Source: Patescibacteria group bacterium
GTDB lineage: Bacteria > Patescibacteriota > Minisyncoccia > Phycocordibacterales > CSBR16-119
Assembly: GCA_030917865.1 (NCBI GenBank)
Contig: JAUPTX010000007.1
Coordinates: 1 to 32,217, forward strand
Reading direction: 5' to 3'
DNA length: 32,217 bases
Positions 23,509-29,519 of this stretch are shown here, one piece after another. The first letter of the stretch is position 1. Each line of letters opens with the position of its first letter. The notes below the pieces were generated by a model that saw nothing but the letters and a program-made list of their open reading frames with translations, made no database searches and was not told the origin of the DNA. A program made the position numbers and the translations under genes.

Positions 23509-23552
23509 TTATATCACAAATAGGTCGATATATCGACCTATTTGTGATATAA
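23509..23552. promoter_or_regulatory. 44-base perfect palindrome over regulator promoter
   Basis: Every base of 23509-23530 pairs with 23531-23552, a perfect palindrome with the centre GGTCGATATATCGACC. The right arm contains an extended -10 element (TGA then TATAAA at 23548-23553), and the ATG is at 23560. The site therefore covers the core promoter, the classical place for an autorepressor operator. The same 26-base core recurs at 23968-23993 and 24481-24506. Confidence 0.75.
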
Positions 23553-23559
23553 ATTATAC

Positions 23560-23973
23560 ATGCCACATCTTTCAAAAAACAAACCAGCAGAAGAAACTGT
23601 TTTAAAGATTAAGAAAAACCTTTCAAAGGTTTTTACAAAACAACTTAAAAACACTTTTGTCTTTGAAGAAATATTTACCGAAACTGAATATTTAATGCTT
23701 GCTAAACGTTTTGCGATAATTGTGTTGCTTTTCAAAGATGTTTCAACTTATAAAATTTCAAGATATTTAAAAGTGAGCAATTCTACTATTTTGAGATTTC
23801 AAAAAAATATATCTTTAGGTAAATATAAAAATATTAAAAAATTGATTGATTCAAAAACAGGTAATGTAAACATTTTTGAGCTACTTGAAAAAGTTCTAAA
23901 TGTAGGTTTTAGGCCTTATTACGGGGAAGGGAGAACTTCTTGGTTAAAAGATCTTTTTGATGATAAAAAATAG
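23560..23973 (+). CDS. TrpR/YerC-like DNA-binding regulator
   Basis: A 137-residue protein of the Trp-repressor-like (YerC/YecD) superfamily. Residues 45-100 hold the helical core with a helix-turn-helix (MLAKRFAIIVLLFKDVSTYK, then ISRYLKVSNSTILRFQKNI), the recognition helix being near VSNSTILRF. A basic N-terminus (about 10-30) and a C-terminal tail with aromatic residues flank it. The gene is bracketed by palindromes: the first covers its promoter and the second contains its TAG stop codon. This suggests self-regulation at the first site. Effector and other targets are unknown; similarity to TrpR does not prove that it senses tryptophan. Confidence 0.8.
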   Translation: MPHLSKNKPAEETVLKIKKNLSKVFTKQLKNTFVFEEIFTETEYLMLAKRFAIIVLLFKDVSTYKISRYLKVSNSTILRFQKNISLGKYKNIKKLIDSKTGNVNIFELLEKVLNVGFRPYYGEGRTSWLKDLFDDKK

Positions 23974-23993
23974 GTCGATATATCGACCTATTT
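23968..23993. repeat. 26-base palindrome, copy 2
   Basis: The core of the 23509 palindrome is repeated exactly, ending the regulator gene: the stop codon TAG at 23971-23973 is inside it. It may serve as terminator, as a second binding site, or both. Confidence 0.85.
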
Positions 23994-24042
23994 AGGATTT
24001 GTCTTTTTAATTTCTTAAAAACGAGACAAAAATAAAAAAGTA

Positions 24043-24051
24043 TGCTAATAT
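24043..24051 (+). promoter_or_regulatory. tRNA operon promoter, extended -10
   Basis: TGC at 24043-24045 followed by TAATAT at 24046-24051, 27 bases before the first tRNA. A -35 box is not evident. Confidence 0.5.
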
Positions 24052-24078
24052 TTCCCTATCTTTTTAAAAGATAAATAA

Positions 24079-24160
24079 GCCCAGGTGGCGTAATTGGTAG
24101 CCGCGTTAGTCTTAGGAACTAATGGAGTAATCCGTGGAGGTTCGAGTCCTCTCCTGGGCA
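24079..24160 (+). tRNA. tRNA-Leu (anticodon TAG)
   Basis: 82 bases. The acceptor stem pairs GCCCAGG with CCTGGGC, the discriminator is A, the anticodon loop is CTTAGGA with TAG at 24113-24115, and there is a long leucine-type variable arm (GGAGTAATCC). The T arm is GAGG-TTCGAGT-CCTC. The 3' CCA is not encoded, so it must be added after transcription. Confidence 0.93.
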
Positions 24161-24179
24161 CATATAAATTTATATATAA

Positions 24180-24252
24180 CCTCTCGTAGCTCAGTTGGTA
24201 GAGCAGCTCCCTCTTAAGGAGACGGTCGTAGGTTCGATTCCTACCGAGAGGA
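24180..24252 (+). tRNA. tRNA-Lys (anticodon CTT)
   Basis: 73 bases. The acceptor stem pairs CCTCTCG with CGAGAGG, the anticodon loop is CTCTTAA with CTT at 24213-24215, and the T arm is GTAGG-TTCGATT-CCTAC. The first pair of the anticodon stem (27-43) is a G-A mismatch. No encoded CCA. Confidence 0.92.
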
Positions 24253-24287
24253 CTAGAGGATGCCCAAAAAGGCGAAATTTAATACAT

Positions 24288-24332
24288 GCCCGGATGGCGC
24301 AAGAATGACTATAGAGGTATACGCGCTGCGAC
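24288..24332 (+). pseudogene. tRNA-Leu 5' fragment with D-loop insertion
   Basis: The first 12 bases (GCCCGGATGGCG) and the segment GGTATACGCGC match the nearby tRNA-Leu(TAA) at 24380, but about ten extra bases separate them, and after 24332 the similarity stops without an anticodon arm, T arm or acceptor partner. It is a truncated duplicate of the tRNA-Leu 5' half. Confidence 0.8.
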
Positions 24333-24379
24333 ATTTTGGTGAGATATAAAAGAAGTGTTTTTTAAAAAATATATAAATT

Positions 24380-24461
24380 GCCCGGATGGCGGAATTGGTA
24401 TACGCGCACGACTTAAAATCGTGTCTCGCAAGGGATGTGGGTTCGACCCCCACTCCGGGCA
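24380..24461 (+). tRNA. tRNA-Leu (anticodon TAA)
   Basis: 82 bases. The acceptor stem pairs GCCCGGA with TCCGGGC, discriminator A, anticodon loop CTTAAAA with TAA at 24414-24416, long variable arm, and T arm GTGGG-TTCGACC-CCCAC. No encoded CCA. Together with the TAG isoacceptor upstream it covers leucine codons of the UUR and CUN boxes. Confidence 0.94.
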
Positions 24462-24474
24462 CACAAAAAATATA

Positions 24475-24512
24475 AAAAGAAAATAGGTCGATATATCGAC
24501 CTATTTTCTTTT
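24475..24512. terminator. 38-base palindrome, copy 3, between tRNAs
   Basis: The same core as at 23509 and 23968, extended by A-rich and T-rich symmetric flanks to a perfect 38-base palindrome. It lies between the converging tRNA-Leu(TAA) and tRNA-Cys genes, and the T runs on both strands make it a good bidirectional terminator. A binding role for the TrpR-like protein is possible. Confidence 0.75.
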
Positions 24513-24586
24513 GAGATTTTAATTATTTGTATTTGATTGTCTTTCATTTTTAATTAAAGCAGTTTGCTTTAAAGCCATCCTCTTTG

Positions 24587-24658
24587 AGGCTGGGACGGGA
24601 ATCGAACCCGTGCGTGGCGGTTTTGCAGACCGCAGCGTTACCACTTCGCCACCCAGCC
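24587..24658 (-). tRNA. tRNA-Cys (anticodon GCA)
   Basis: 72 bases on the minus strand. The acceptor stem pairs GGCTGGG with CCCAGCC, the discriminator is U as usual for tRNA-Cys, the anticodon stem-loop is GCGGT-CTGCAAA-ACCGC with GCA at 24624-24626 (complement), and the T arm is CGGG-TTCGATT-CCCG. No encoded CCA. Confidence 0.94.
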
Positions 24659-24711
24659 GATTATTTAATTCTACACAAACTTCTTAAACTTCCTACCACA
24701 GCGTGGACTTT

Positions 24712-24738
24712 ATCCGCCAAAGCCTTGCGTCGGCGGAT
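24712..24738 (-). terminator. Hairpin after rbfA, weak terminator
   Basis: ATCCGCC (24712-24718) pairs with GGCGGAT (24732-24738) around a 13-base loop, overlapping the rbfA stop codon. On the minus strand it is followed by AAAGTCC rather than a T run, so termination would be inefficient and read-through into tRNA-Cys is possible. Confidence 0.45.
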
Positions 24739-25076
24739 TATTCCTTTCCTAAATCTTCTTGAACAAAAAGTTCGTGAATTCTTTGTCTGTTTTTTTCACC
24801 TTTATCTATTTCTACATCAACAAAAGGAATATTTCGCAAACTCATTCTTTTTTTGATTTCGTGTTTTATATCAGTTCTTTTTCTTTTGCAGAAATCAAGA
24901 GCAGCTTTTTCTTTTGATTCTGGAAGAACTGTAATGTATATTTTAGCATTTTTAAGATCCGGTGACACATCTAAGTGAGTCACTGTTATCAGCGAAGTTT
25001 TGTTACTTTCTACTTCTAAAAAGCGTGCAACAACTTCTTTTAATTCATTATTAATTTTTTCTTGTCTTAGTGTCAT
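24738..25076 (-). CDS. rbfA: Ribosome-binding factor A
   Basis: Small KH-fold protein that binds the 30S subunit and assists 16S rRNA 5'-end maturation. The 112 residues match the family: RQEKINNELKEVVARFL at the N-terminus, LITVTHLDVSPDLKNAKIYI in the central strands, and KKRMSLRNIPFVDVEIDKG near the C-terminus. Its start is two bases below the infB stop on the same strand, the common infB-rbfA order, so the two are co-transcribed. It lacks the longer C-terminal tail of some homologues. Confidence 0.95.
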   Translation of the reverse strand: MTLRQEKINNELKEVVARFLEVESNKTSLITVTHLDVSPDLKNAKIYITVLPESKEKAALDFCKRKRTDIKHEIKKRMSLRNIPFVDVEIDKGEKNRQRIHELFVQEDLGKE

Positions 25077-25077
25077 T

Positions 25078-26604
25078 TTATCTTGTGATTATTTCAAATA
25101 CTTCTACGATGTCTGCTGGAGCTAAATCAAGTTTTGCATCTATTATACATCCAAATTCAAGCCCTTCTTTTACTTCTTTTACTTCACTTCTGTTTTGTTG
25201 CAAGCCTTCGATTTTGCCTTTCATTATTTCTTCATCGTTTCGCATAACTCTGACAACGTTTCCTGTTTTGATAATTCCTTCCAAAACTCTTCCACCAAAA
25301 AGTTGAGAATTTTTGGTTCTTGAAAATACTTTTAGAACTTTAACTTTTCCTTTTATTTCTACGATTTCTTTTTTAGGTTTTCTTATTTCGAATTCTTTAT
25401 TTAACCAATCAGTTAGTTCGTAGATTATGTTAAAGGTCTTTATTGTTGCGCCGATTTGTTCGTTCGCGTCGAGCGCTGTTCTTTCTGTTTTTACATTAAA
25501 GCCGACGATTATAACGTCTTTGTCGGCGTTGGCAAAAGTAAGATCTGATTCTGTTATGTCTCCAACTCCTTTTCTAACTATTTTAAAGCAGGTGTCATCG
25601 CAGATTATTTTCTTTATTTCTTTTTCTATTGCTTCGCCGGTTCCCGCAACGTCTGTTTTAAGTATTACAGGTATCATCTTTTCTCGGACGATTTGTTCTT
25701 CTTCGTTTGTTTCTTTTAACTCCTTCATTTCTTCTATGAATTTTTCTGCTTCTTTTTTTGTTTCGAAAGAATAAAAAGTTTCTCCTATTTTAGGTATTTT
25801 TGTTAAACCAAGAGCTTTTACAGAGGATGAAAACCCAGTGATTCTGATTGGGGTAGAGAAGTGCGCTTCGTCTAGGCTTTTACCGTTTGAGTCTTCAAAT
25901 ATTCTTGTTGCCGCCATTGAATCTTCTACCACGACAAACATTCCTCTTTTTAGTGTTCCATCTTTTATCACCAAAGAAGCAGAGATACCTCTTTTTTCGT
26001 CCATGTCTGATTCGATAACTAAACCTCTTGCTGGTTTTGACAGGTCGCCTTTTAATTCTTCCATTTCAGCAGTTAGAAGTATTGTTTCTAGAAGTTCTTC
26101 TATACCTGTTCCGTTTTTGGCAGAAATTTCGACGCAAGAAATATCTCCACCGTATCCTTCTATGTAGATACCGTTTTCAACTAGTGTGTTTTTGGTTCTA
26201 CCTATATCTGCGCCGTTTTTATCTATTTTGTTTATCGCGACCACAAATGGAGTTTTACTCTCTATTATACTTTGGTAGGCTTCTAGAGTTTGTTTATTGA
26301 CGCCATCGTCTGCGGCAACGATAAGAATTGCGATGTCGGCAGCTTTCGCGCCTCTTTGTCTCATATTTGAGAAGGCCGCGTGACCTGGTGTGTCTAGAAA
26401 AGTGATTTTTTTCATCACACCTTCTCCGTTTTTATGACTTACTTCGTATGCAGAAATGTGCTGAGTGATACCTCCAGCTTCTCCGGCTACAACATTAGAC
26501 TTTCTTATATAGTCTAAAAGCGTCGACTTTCCGTGGTCGACGTGTCCCATAACAGCCACAACAGGTGGACGTTCTATTATGTTTTTAGAGGTGTCTTTTG
26601 ACAT
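25078..26604 (-). CDS. infB: Translation initiation factor IF-2, short form
   Basis: GTPase that places initiator tRNA on the 30S subunit. The G motifs are G1 GHVDHGKST at 20-28, G3 DTPGH at 71-75, G4 NKID at 125-128, and SAKNG (G5) at about 160. The beta-barrel and C-terminal domains follow, up to GLEFGCIIDAKLDLAPADIVEVFEI at the end. The protein has only 508 residues because the G domain begins about 15 residues from the start: the long N-terminal region of many bacterial IF-2 proteins is absent. This reduced form is common in streamlined genomes. A -10-like TATAAA lies seven bases before the ATG. It is followed closely by rbfA. Confidence 0.97.
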   Translation of the reverse strand: MSKDTSKNIIERPPVVAVMGHVDHGKSTLLDYIRKSNVVAGEAGGITQHISAYEVSHKNGEGVMKKITFLDTPGHAAFSNMRQRGAKAADIAILIVAADDGVNKQTLEAYQSIIESKTPFVVAINKIDKNGADIGRTKNTLVENGIYIEGYGGDISCVEISAKNGTGIEELLETILLTAEMEELKGDLSKPARGLVIESDMDEKRGISASLVIKDGTLKRGMFVVVEDSMAATRIFEDSNGKSLDEAHFSTPIRITGFSSSVKALGLTKIPKIGETFYSFETKKEAEKFIEEMKELKETNEEEQIVREKMIPVILKTDVAGTGEAIEKEIKKIICDDTCFKIVRKGVGDITESDLTFANADKDVIIVGFNVKTERTALDANEQIGATIKTFNIIYELTDWLNKEFEIRKPKKEIVEIKGKVKVLKVFSRTKNSQLFGGRVLEGIIKTGNVVRVMRNDEEIMKGKIEGLQQNRSEVKEVKEGLEFGCIIDAKLDLAPADIVEVFEIITR

Positions 26605-26611
26605 AAGACCA

Positions 26612-26617
26612 TTTATA
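26612..26617 (-). promoter_or_regulatory. infB -10 box, leaderless
   Basis: TATAAA on the minus strand at 26617-26612, preceded by CGG, with seven bases to the ATG at 26604. No firm -35 box. Confidence 0.5.
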
Positions 26618-26653
26618 CCGTAAAAAGCAAAAAAAAGCCACTAAATTAAAAGT

Positions 26654-26694
26654 GGGTGGATTTTTAGGTTTTTTAAAAACCTAAAAATCCACCC
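26654..26694 (-). terminator. Terminator after the DUF4446 gene
   Basis: A 20-base inverted repeat (26654-26673 with 26675-26694) around a single T, with the outer arm GGGTGGA. On the minus strand it is followed by ACTTTTAATTT. It lies between the DUF4446 stop and infB. Confidence 0.85.
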
Positions 26695-26701
26695 GACAAT
26701 C

Positions 26702-27151
26702 TTAACTAGCTTGCGCCAAGCTTTCTGCTTCTTCTTTTGTTAATTCAAACTCAGATTTGTATTTTTTGATCGGCTTTGCAAATACGCTCGTTCTTTCTCG
26801 TCCATAAAGTGTTGAGATAATAACGCCGTCACCGTGTTCGTTTAGTAAAGTGATAGCGAAGCTTTGATTTCCACCAGAATTTGTGAATGGGTTGAACCTT
26901 ACTACGCCCACACCTGTGATACTGGTCTTTAGTCTTTTGTTTATATCTTTTATTATTTTGTCATTTTCTACTTCGAGCTGATTCATTCTCTTGATTTCGT
27001 TTATTACATGAAGTAGAGTGTCTTCTAAGGTTTTGGCATTTTTACCCTCTAAAAGTTTTGAAATACGCTTATCAAGCTTTATTATTATAATAATAAGTGA
27101 AATAACGATTAATATAAAAAATCCTGTTAAATAGATAAGGTTTTCTGCCAT
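26702..27151 (-). CDS. DUF4446 family membrane protein
   Basis: A 149-residue single-pass membrane protein. A hydrophobic helix at about 4-24 (LIYLTGFFILIVISLIIIII) is followed by a coiled-coil-like basic/acidic segment, then the family signature VGVVRFNPFTNSGGNQSFAI at about 78-97 and a strand-rich end (DGVIISTLYGRERTSVFAKPI). The ATG at 27151 is preferred over the in-frame TTG three codons earlier. TATAAT at 27160-27165 on the minus strand lies eight bases upstream, suggesting a leaderless message. The function is unknown. It is divergent from the cysteine desulfurase gene. Confidence 0.9.
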   Translation of the reverse strand: MAENLIYLTGFFILIVISLIIIIIKLDKRISKLLEGKNAKTLEDTLLHVINEIKRMNQLEVENDKIIKDINKRLKTSITGVGVVRFNPFTNSGGNQSFAITLLNEHGDGVIISTLYGRERTSVFAKPIKKYKSEFELTKEEAESLAQAS

Positions 27152-27159
27152 GATTGCCA

Positions 27160-27168
27160 ATTATATAA
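27160..27168. promoter_or_regulatory. Overlapping divergent -10 boxes
   Basis: TATAAT on the minus strand (27160-27165) serves the DUF4446 gene, and TATAAC on the plus strand (27163-27168) may serve the cysteine desulfurase gene 20 bases downstream. Only one polymerase could occupy the site at a time. Confidence 0.4.
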
Positions 27169-27187
27169 CAACACTAAAAATTTGTAT

Positions 27188-28417
27188 ATGTTTTCATTGT
27201 TTAAAAATAAAAAAAGAAGGGTGTATCTGGACTATGCTGCCGCGACACCTATAAGAGACGAGGTGGTAAAAGAAATGCAAAAAGCTTTTGCGTTTTTTGC
27301 CAATCCTTCTTCTTTGCATGAAGACGGAGTTTTGGCTCACAAGTTTTTGGAAAGTGAGAGGGTGAAAGTGGCGGGCGCCGTAGGCGCCCGCCCAGATGAA
27401 ATAACTTTTCTTTCATCTGGTACAGAAAGCGACAACCTGGCTATTCGCGGAACAGTCACTGCTTTCTTAGAAAAAAATACAAGTACAAAACCGCACATCG
27501 TCACTTCGACTATCGAGCACTCGGCTGTTTTAGAAGTTGTAAAAGCGTTAGAAAAAGAAGGTTTGTGTGACGCTACTTTTATATCACCAGAAAAAGACGG
27601 AACAATATCTGTTAAAAAAATCAAAGAATCTTTAAGACCAGAAACAGTTTTGGTTTCTATTATTCATGCAAACAACGAAATCGGCACACTGGCAGATATA
27701 AAAGAAATTTCAAAGGCGATAAGACATTTCAAAAAATACGATAAAGGCGATCACGCTTCTATATATCCACTTCTTCACACCGATGCTTCGCAGTCTTTTG
27801 CGTATTGTGATATCAAAATGAATGCTTTCCCAGTAGATATGATGACTTTTAACTCTTCAAAGATTTACGGACCAAAGGGTGTCGCCTTGCTTTATGTTAG
27901 AAAGGGGACGCCTATTAAGCCGATTATTTTCGGTGGAGGACAAGAAAAGGGCCTTCGTCCTGGAACAGAAGATTTGGTTTCTATCTCTGGCTTTGCAAAA
28001 GCTATCGAGATGTCTGTGAAAGAAAGAGAAAGTGAATCAAAAAGATTAAAAGATTTGCAAGAATATTTTTTCAAGAAAATAAAAGAAGAATTGGCTGATA
28101 GGGTGCGGATAAACGGTATTATTAAAAACAGAATCCCAAACAATATAAATATCACCATCTTTGATTTTGAAAGTGAGTTAATGGTTTTTGAACTGGACGC
28201 AAAGGGGATTTCTGTTTCTTCAAAAAGTGCTTGTAATGAAATCGCGGGTGACGAGTCTTCGGTTATCACCGAGCTTTATCCTGACGAAGACGCACGTCTC
28301 GGCGGCCTGCGTATCACCCTCGGCAAAGACACAACAAAATCTGATCTAGACTATCTTCTAAAATCAACAAAAGAAATTTTAGAGAAATACAAAAATTTCC
28401 CGAGACAGACGGTGTAG
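27188..28417 (+). CDS. Cysteine desulfurase (NifS/IscS type)
   Basis: PLP-dependent enzyme that removes sulfur from cysteine for Fe-S cluster and thio-tRNA biosynthesis. From the ATG at 27188 it has 409 residues. Motifs: YLDYAAATPIR near the N-terminus, FLSSGTESDNLAIRG for cofactor binding, HTDASQSF before the catalytic site, the PLP lysine in NSSKIYGPKG at Lys225, and the active-site cysteine in SSKSACNE at Cys349. A TTG two codons upstream is an alternative start. Residues around 60-70 are encoded by a perfect G+C-rich inverted repeat (27370-27392). No scaffold or assembly gene is adjacent, so whether it serves clusters or tRNA thiolation is open. Confidence 0.95.
   Translation: MFSLFKNKKRRVYLDYAAATPIRDEVVKEMQKAFAFFANPSSLHEDGVLAHKFLESERVKVAGAVGARPDEITFLSSGTESDNLAIRGTVTAFLEKNTSTKPHIVTSTIEHSAVLEVVKALEKEGLCDATFISPEKDGTISVKKIKESLRPETVLVSIIHANNEIGTLADIKEISKAIRHFKKYDKGDHASIYPLLHTDASQSFAYCDIKMNAFPVDMMTFNSSKIYGPKGVALLYVRKGTPIKPIIFGGGQEKGLRPGTEDLVSISGFAKAIEMSVKERESESKRLKDLQEYFFKKIKEELADRVRINGIIKNRIPNNINITIFDFESELMVFELDAKGISVSSKSACNEIAGDESSVITELYPDEDARLGGLRITLGKDTTKSDLDYLLKSTKEILEKYKNFPRQTV
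27370..27392 (+). repeat. G+C-rich inverted repeat inside desulfurase gene
   Basis: GGCGGGCGCC (27370-27379) pairs exactly with 27383-27392 around GTA. It resembles terminator hairpins in this genome, including the pth terminator's GTA loop, yet lies within coding sequence and encodes a surface-type segment (AGAVGARP). Confidence 0.7.
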
Positions 28418-28471
28418 TTAGAAAGTAGGTGGTAGTGCGTAGAAAGTAGAATAAAAAAAATAAAAGCAAAA

Positions 28472-28500
28472 GAGCGCCTCTCCCGTTGGGAAAGGCGCTC
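28472..28500 (-). terminator. Terminator of the 28520-28945 gene
   Basis: GAGCGCCT (28472-28479) pairs with AGGCGCTC (28493-28500), with an inner TCCC/GGGA stem and a GTT loop. On the minus strand it is followed by TTTTGCTTTTATTTTTTTT. It also ends near the plus-strand desulfurase. Confidence 0.92.
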
Positions 28501-28519
28501 GTGCGTGTGTTGTGTGGCG

Positions 28520-28945
28520 TTACTTGCGAACGCCGAGACAAAGGTTATTGGCATGGAGGTCATCCTTGATCTGACGCAGCAATATGCCACGTGATGAGAA
28601 GCCACACAACTGGATGTAAGCCGCACAAGGAAGACCATTAACCTTAATCACGGAACCGAGTGCTATGATCGGGTGCTTCAAATCTCTCTCGGGTAGGAGG
28701 ATGGTGCCATAAGCAAGCAATTCCTCGATCTTAGCTGGACGGAACCCATCCTTATCCATCTCCTTGATCGCATTCTCATAAGAGATATTGCGATCGAAGT
28801 GGAAGAGCTTGGGTTCGAAGGCTACCTTGCCGGTGCCTGTCAACGGGAATTGCTTACTGTTGATATAGATGTCCGACCAGATATACTTGCCAGCGGCAGT
28901 CATCTGAGTGAATGTCATACTGTAGTCAACGACCATGTTCTCCAT
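28520..28945 (-). CDS. Hypothetical protein, G+C-rich cassette gene
   Basis: A 141-residue soluble protein with no recognised domain. The N-terminal half is strand-rich (VDYSMTFTQMTAAGKYIWSD, then FPLTGTGKVAFEPKLFHF), then a helical stretch follows (YENAIKEMDKDGFRPAKIEE), and the C-terminal half has two cysteines near each other (PCAAYIQLCGFSS). There is no signal peptide or membrane segment. An alternative start is Met4, preceded by GGAG. It has its own consensus promoter and terminator. A hand count of 28681-28740 gives 30 G+C of 60, above the surrounding housekeeping genes. The function is unknown. Confidence 0.7.
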   Translation of the reverse strand: MENMVVDYSMTFTQMTAAGKYIWSDIYINSKQFPLTGTGKVAFEPKLFHFDRNISYENAIKEMDKDGFRPAKIEELLAYGTILLPERDLKHPIIALGSVIKVNGLPCAAYIQLCGFSSRGILLRQIKDDLHANNLCLGVRK

Positions 28946-29005
28946 TGTTTGAATGTGTTGTGCCTGGTTTTGTAGGCAGGTTGATGTCCAAGGTTCTTTC
29001 TTTTA

Positions 29006-29034
29006 ATTGTAGCATATACTAATATATTTGTCAA
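29006..29034 (-). promoter_or_regulatory. Consensus promoter of 28945 gene
   Basis: On the minus strand TTGACA (29029-29034), a 17-base spacer and TACAAT (29006-29011). The leader of about 54 bases is C/A-rich just before the ATG. Confidence 0.85.
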
Positions 29035-29097
29035 GCATTAAAAACTCTTATTTTTCAATGCTTTTTGCACTTAAAACTAGGATCTTTCAACCGTTTT

Positions 29098-29239
29098 AAA
29101 TATTGCGACTCAAAAATAATAGTATTTTGCCTTAGAAAATGATGCTGTTTGAAGTCAGAAAAAGAAGTGTATAGACACTTCTTTTTCTGACGAGTTCATC
29201 ATTTTCTTGGCTTAAAATCTATTATTTTAAGCAATATTT
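29098..29239. repeat. 142-base imperfect inverted repeat
   Basis: The outer arms AAATATTGC (29098-29106) and GCAATATTT (29231-29239) pair, the inner 17-base arms 29154-29170 and 29175-29191 pair perfectly around ATAG, and in between the blocks AATAATAG and GAAAATGATG have matching partners with small mismatches and a bulge of about eight bases. As RNA it would form one long rod. It could be a non-coding RNA or a degenerated palindromic element. Confidence 0.75.
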
Positions 29240-29259
29240 AATTAGGTCTTGAATTTTTG

Positions 29260-29285
29260 TTACTTTTGCTTCAAGGCAAAAGTAA
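29260..29285. repeat. 10-base stem-loop
   Basis: TTACTTTTGC (29260-29269) pairs with GCAAAAGTAA (29276-29285) around TTCAAG. It is close to the long inverted repeat and may be part of the same structured element. Confidence 0.55.
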
Positions 29286-29388
29286 ATATTTGTTTTCGGT
29301 AATGAAAAAGTAGTAAACATTAATTTTTCACAAAACACTATTTCGCAAATGCTTTGCTGTATACAAGCACCACCCCGCCCTTCAGGCA

Positions 29389-29409
29389 CCCCTCCTCAGT
29401 GAAGAGGGG
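29389..29409. repeat. C-rich hairpin in clpB upstream region
   Basis: CCCCTC (29389-29394) pairs with GAGGGG (29404-29409). The surrounding stretch from 29368 is C-rich and unlike the A+T-rich neighbours, suggesting a dispersed intergenic repeat. Confidence 0.45.
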
Positions 29410-29465
29410 AAATAAAATTTTTATAAAATATGCTAAAATAATTATCTATCAGAAAATCCCATAAT

Positions 29466-29494
29466 TTGACCGAAAAGCTGTTTCGTGGTATTAT
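29466..29494 (+). promoter_or_regulatory. clpB promoter
   Basis: TTGACC (29466-29471), 17-base spacer, TATTAT (29489-29494), and a leader of about 18 bases to the ATG. The heptad TTTGACC at 29465-29471 matches half of a CtsR-type heat-shock operator, but a second half is not seen. Confidence 0.82.
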
Positions 29495-29519
29495 CAGTTC
29501 GTAATAATTTATTTCACAT

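Larger units (their letters stand above)
28946..29519. other. Intergenic region without coding signal
   Basis: No credible frame was found in these 574 bases. They hold the minus-strand promoter at 29006-29034, a 142-base imperfect inverted repeat at 29098-29239, a 10-base stem-loop at 29260-29285, a C-rich hairpin at 29389-29409 and the clpB promoter. Confidence 0.7.

Noticed and set aside
23509-23993. Insertion sequence with terminal inverted repeats
   Set aside because: The flanking copies are each complete palindromes rather than a pair of opposed ends, and the enclosed gene is a TrpR-like DNA-binding protein, not a transposase.
23509-24512. CRISPR array
   Set aside because: The three repeats are palindromic, unevenly spaced (about 460 and 510 bases) and separated by genes, with no cas genes nearby.
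29465-29494. CtsR or CIRCE heat-shock operator at clpB
   Set aside because: Only one heptad half-site is visible, and no nine-base inverted repeat of the CIRCE type is present, so it is mentioned but not called.
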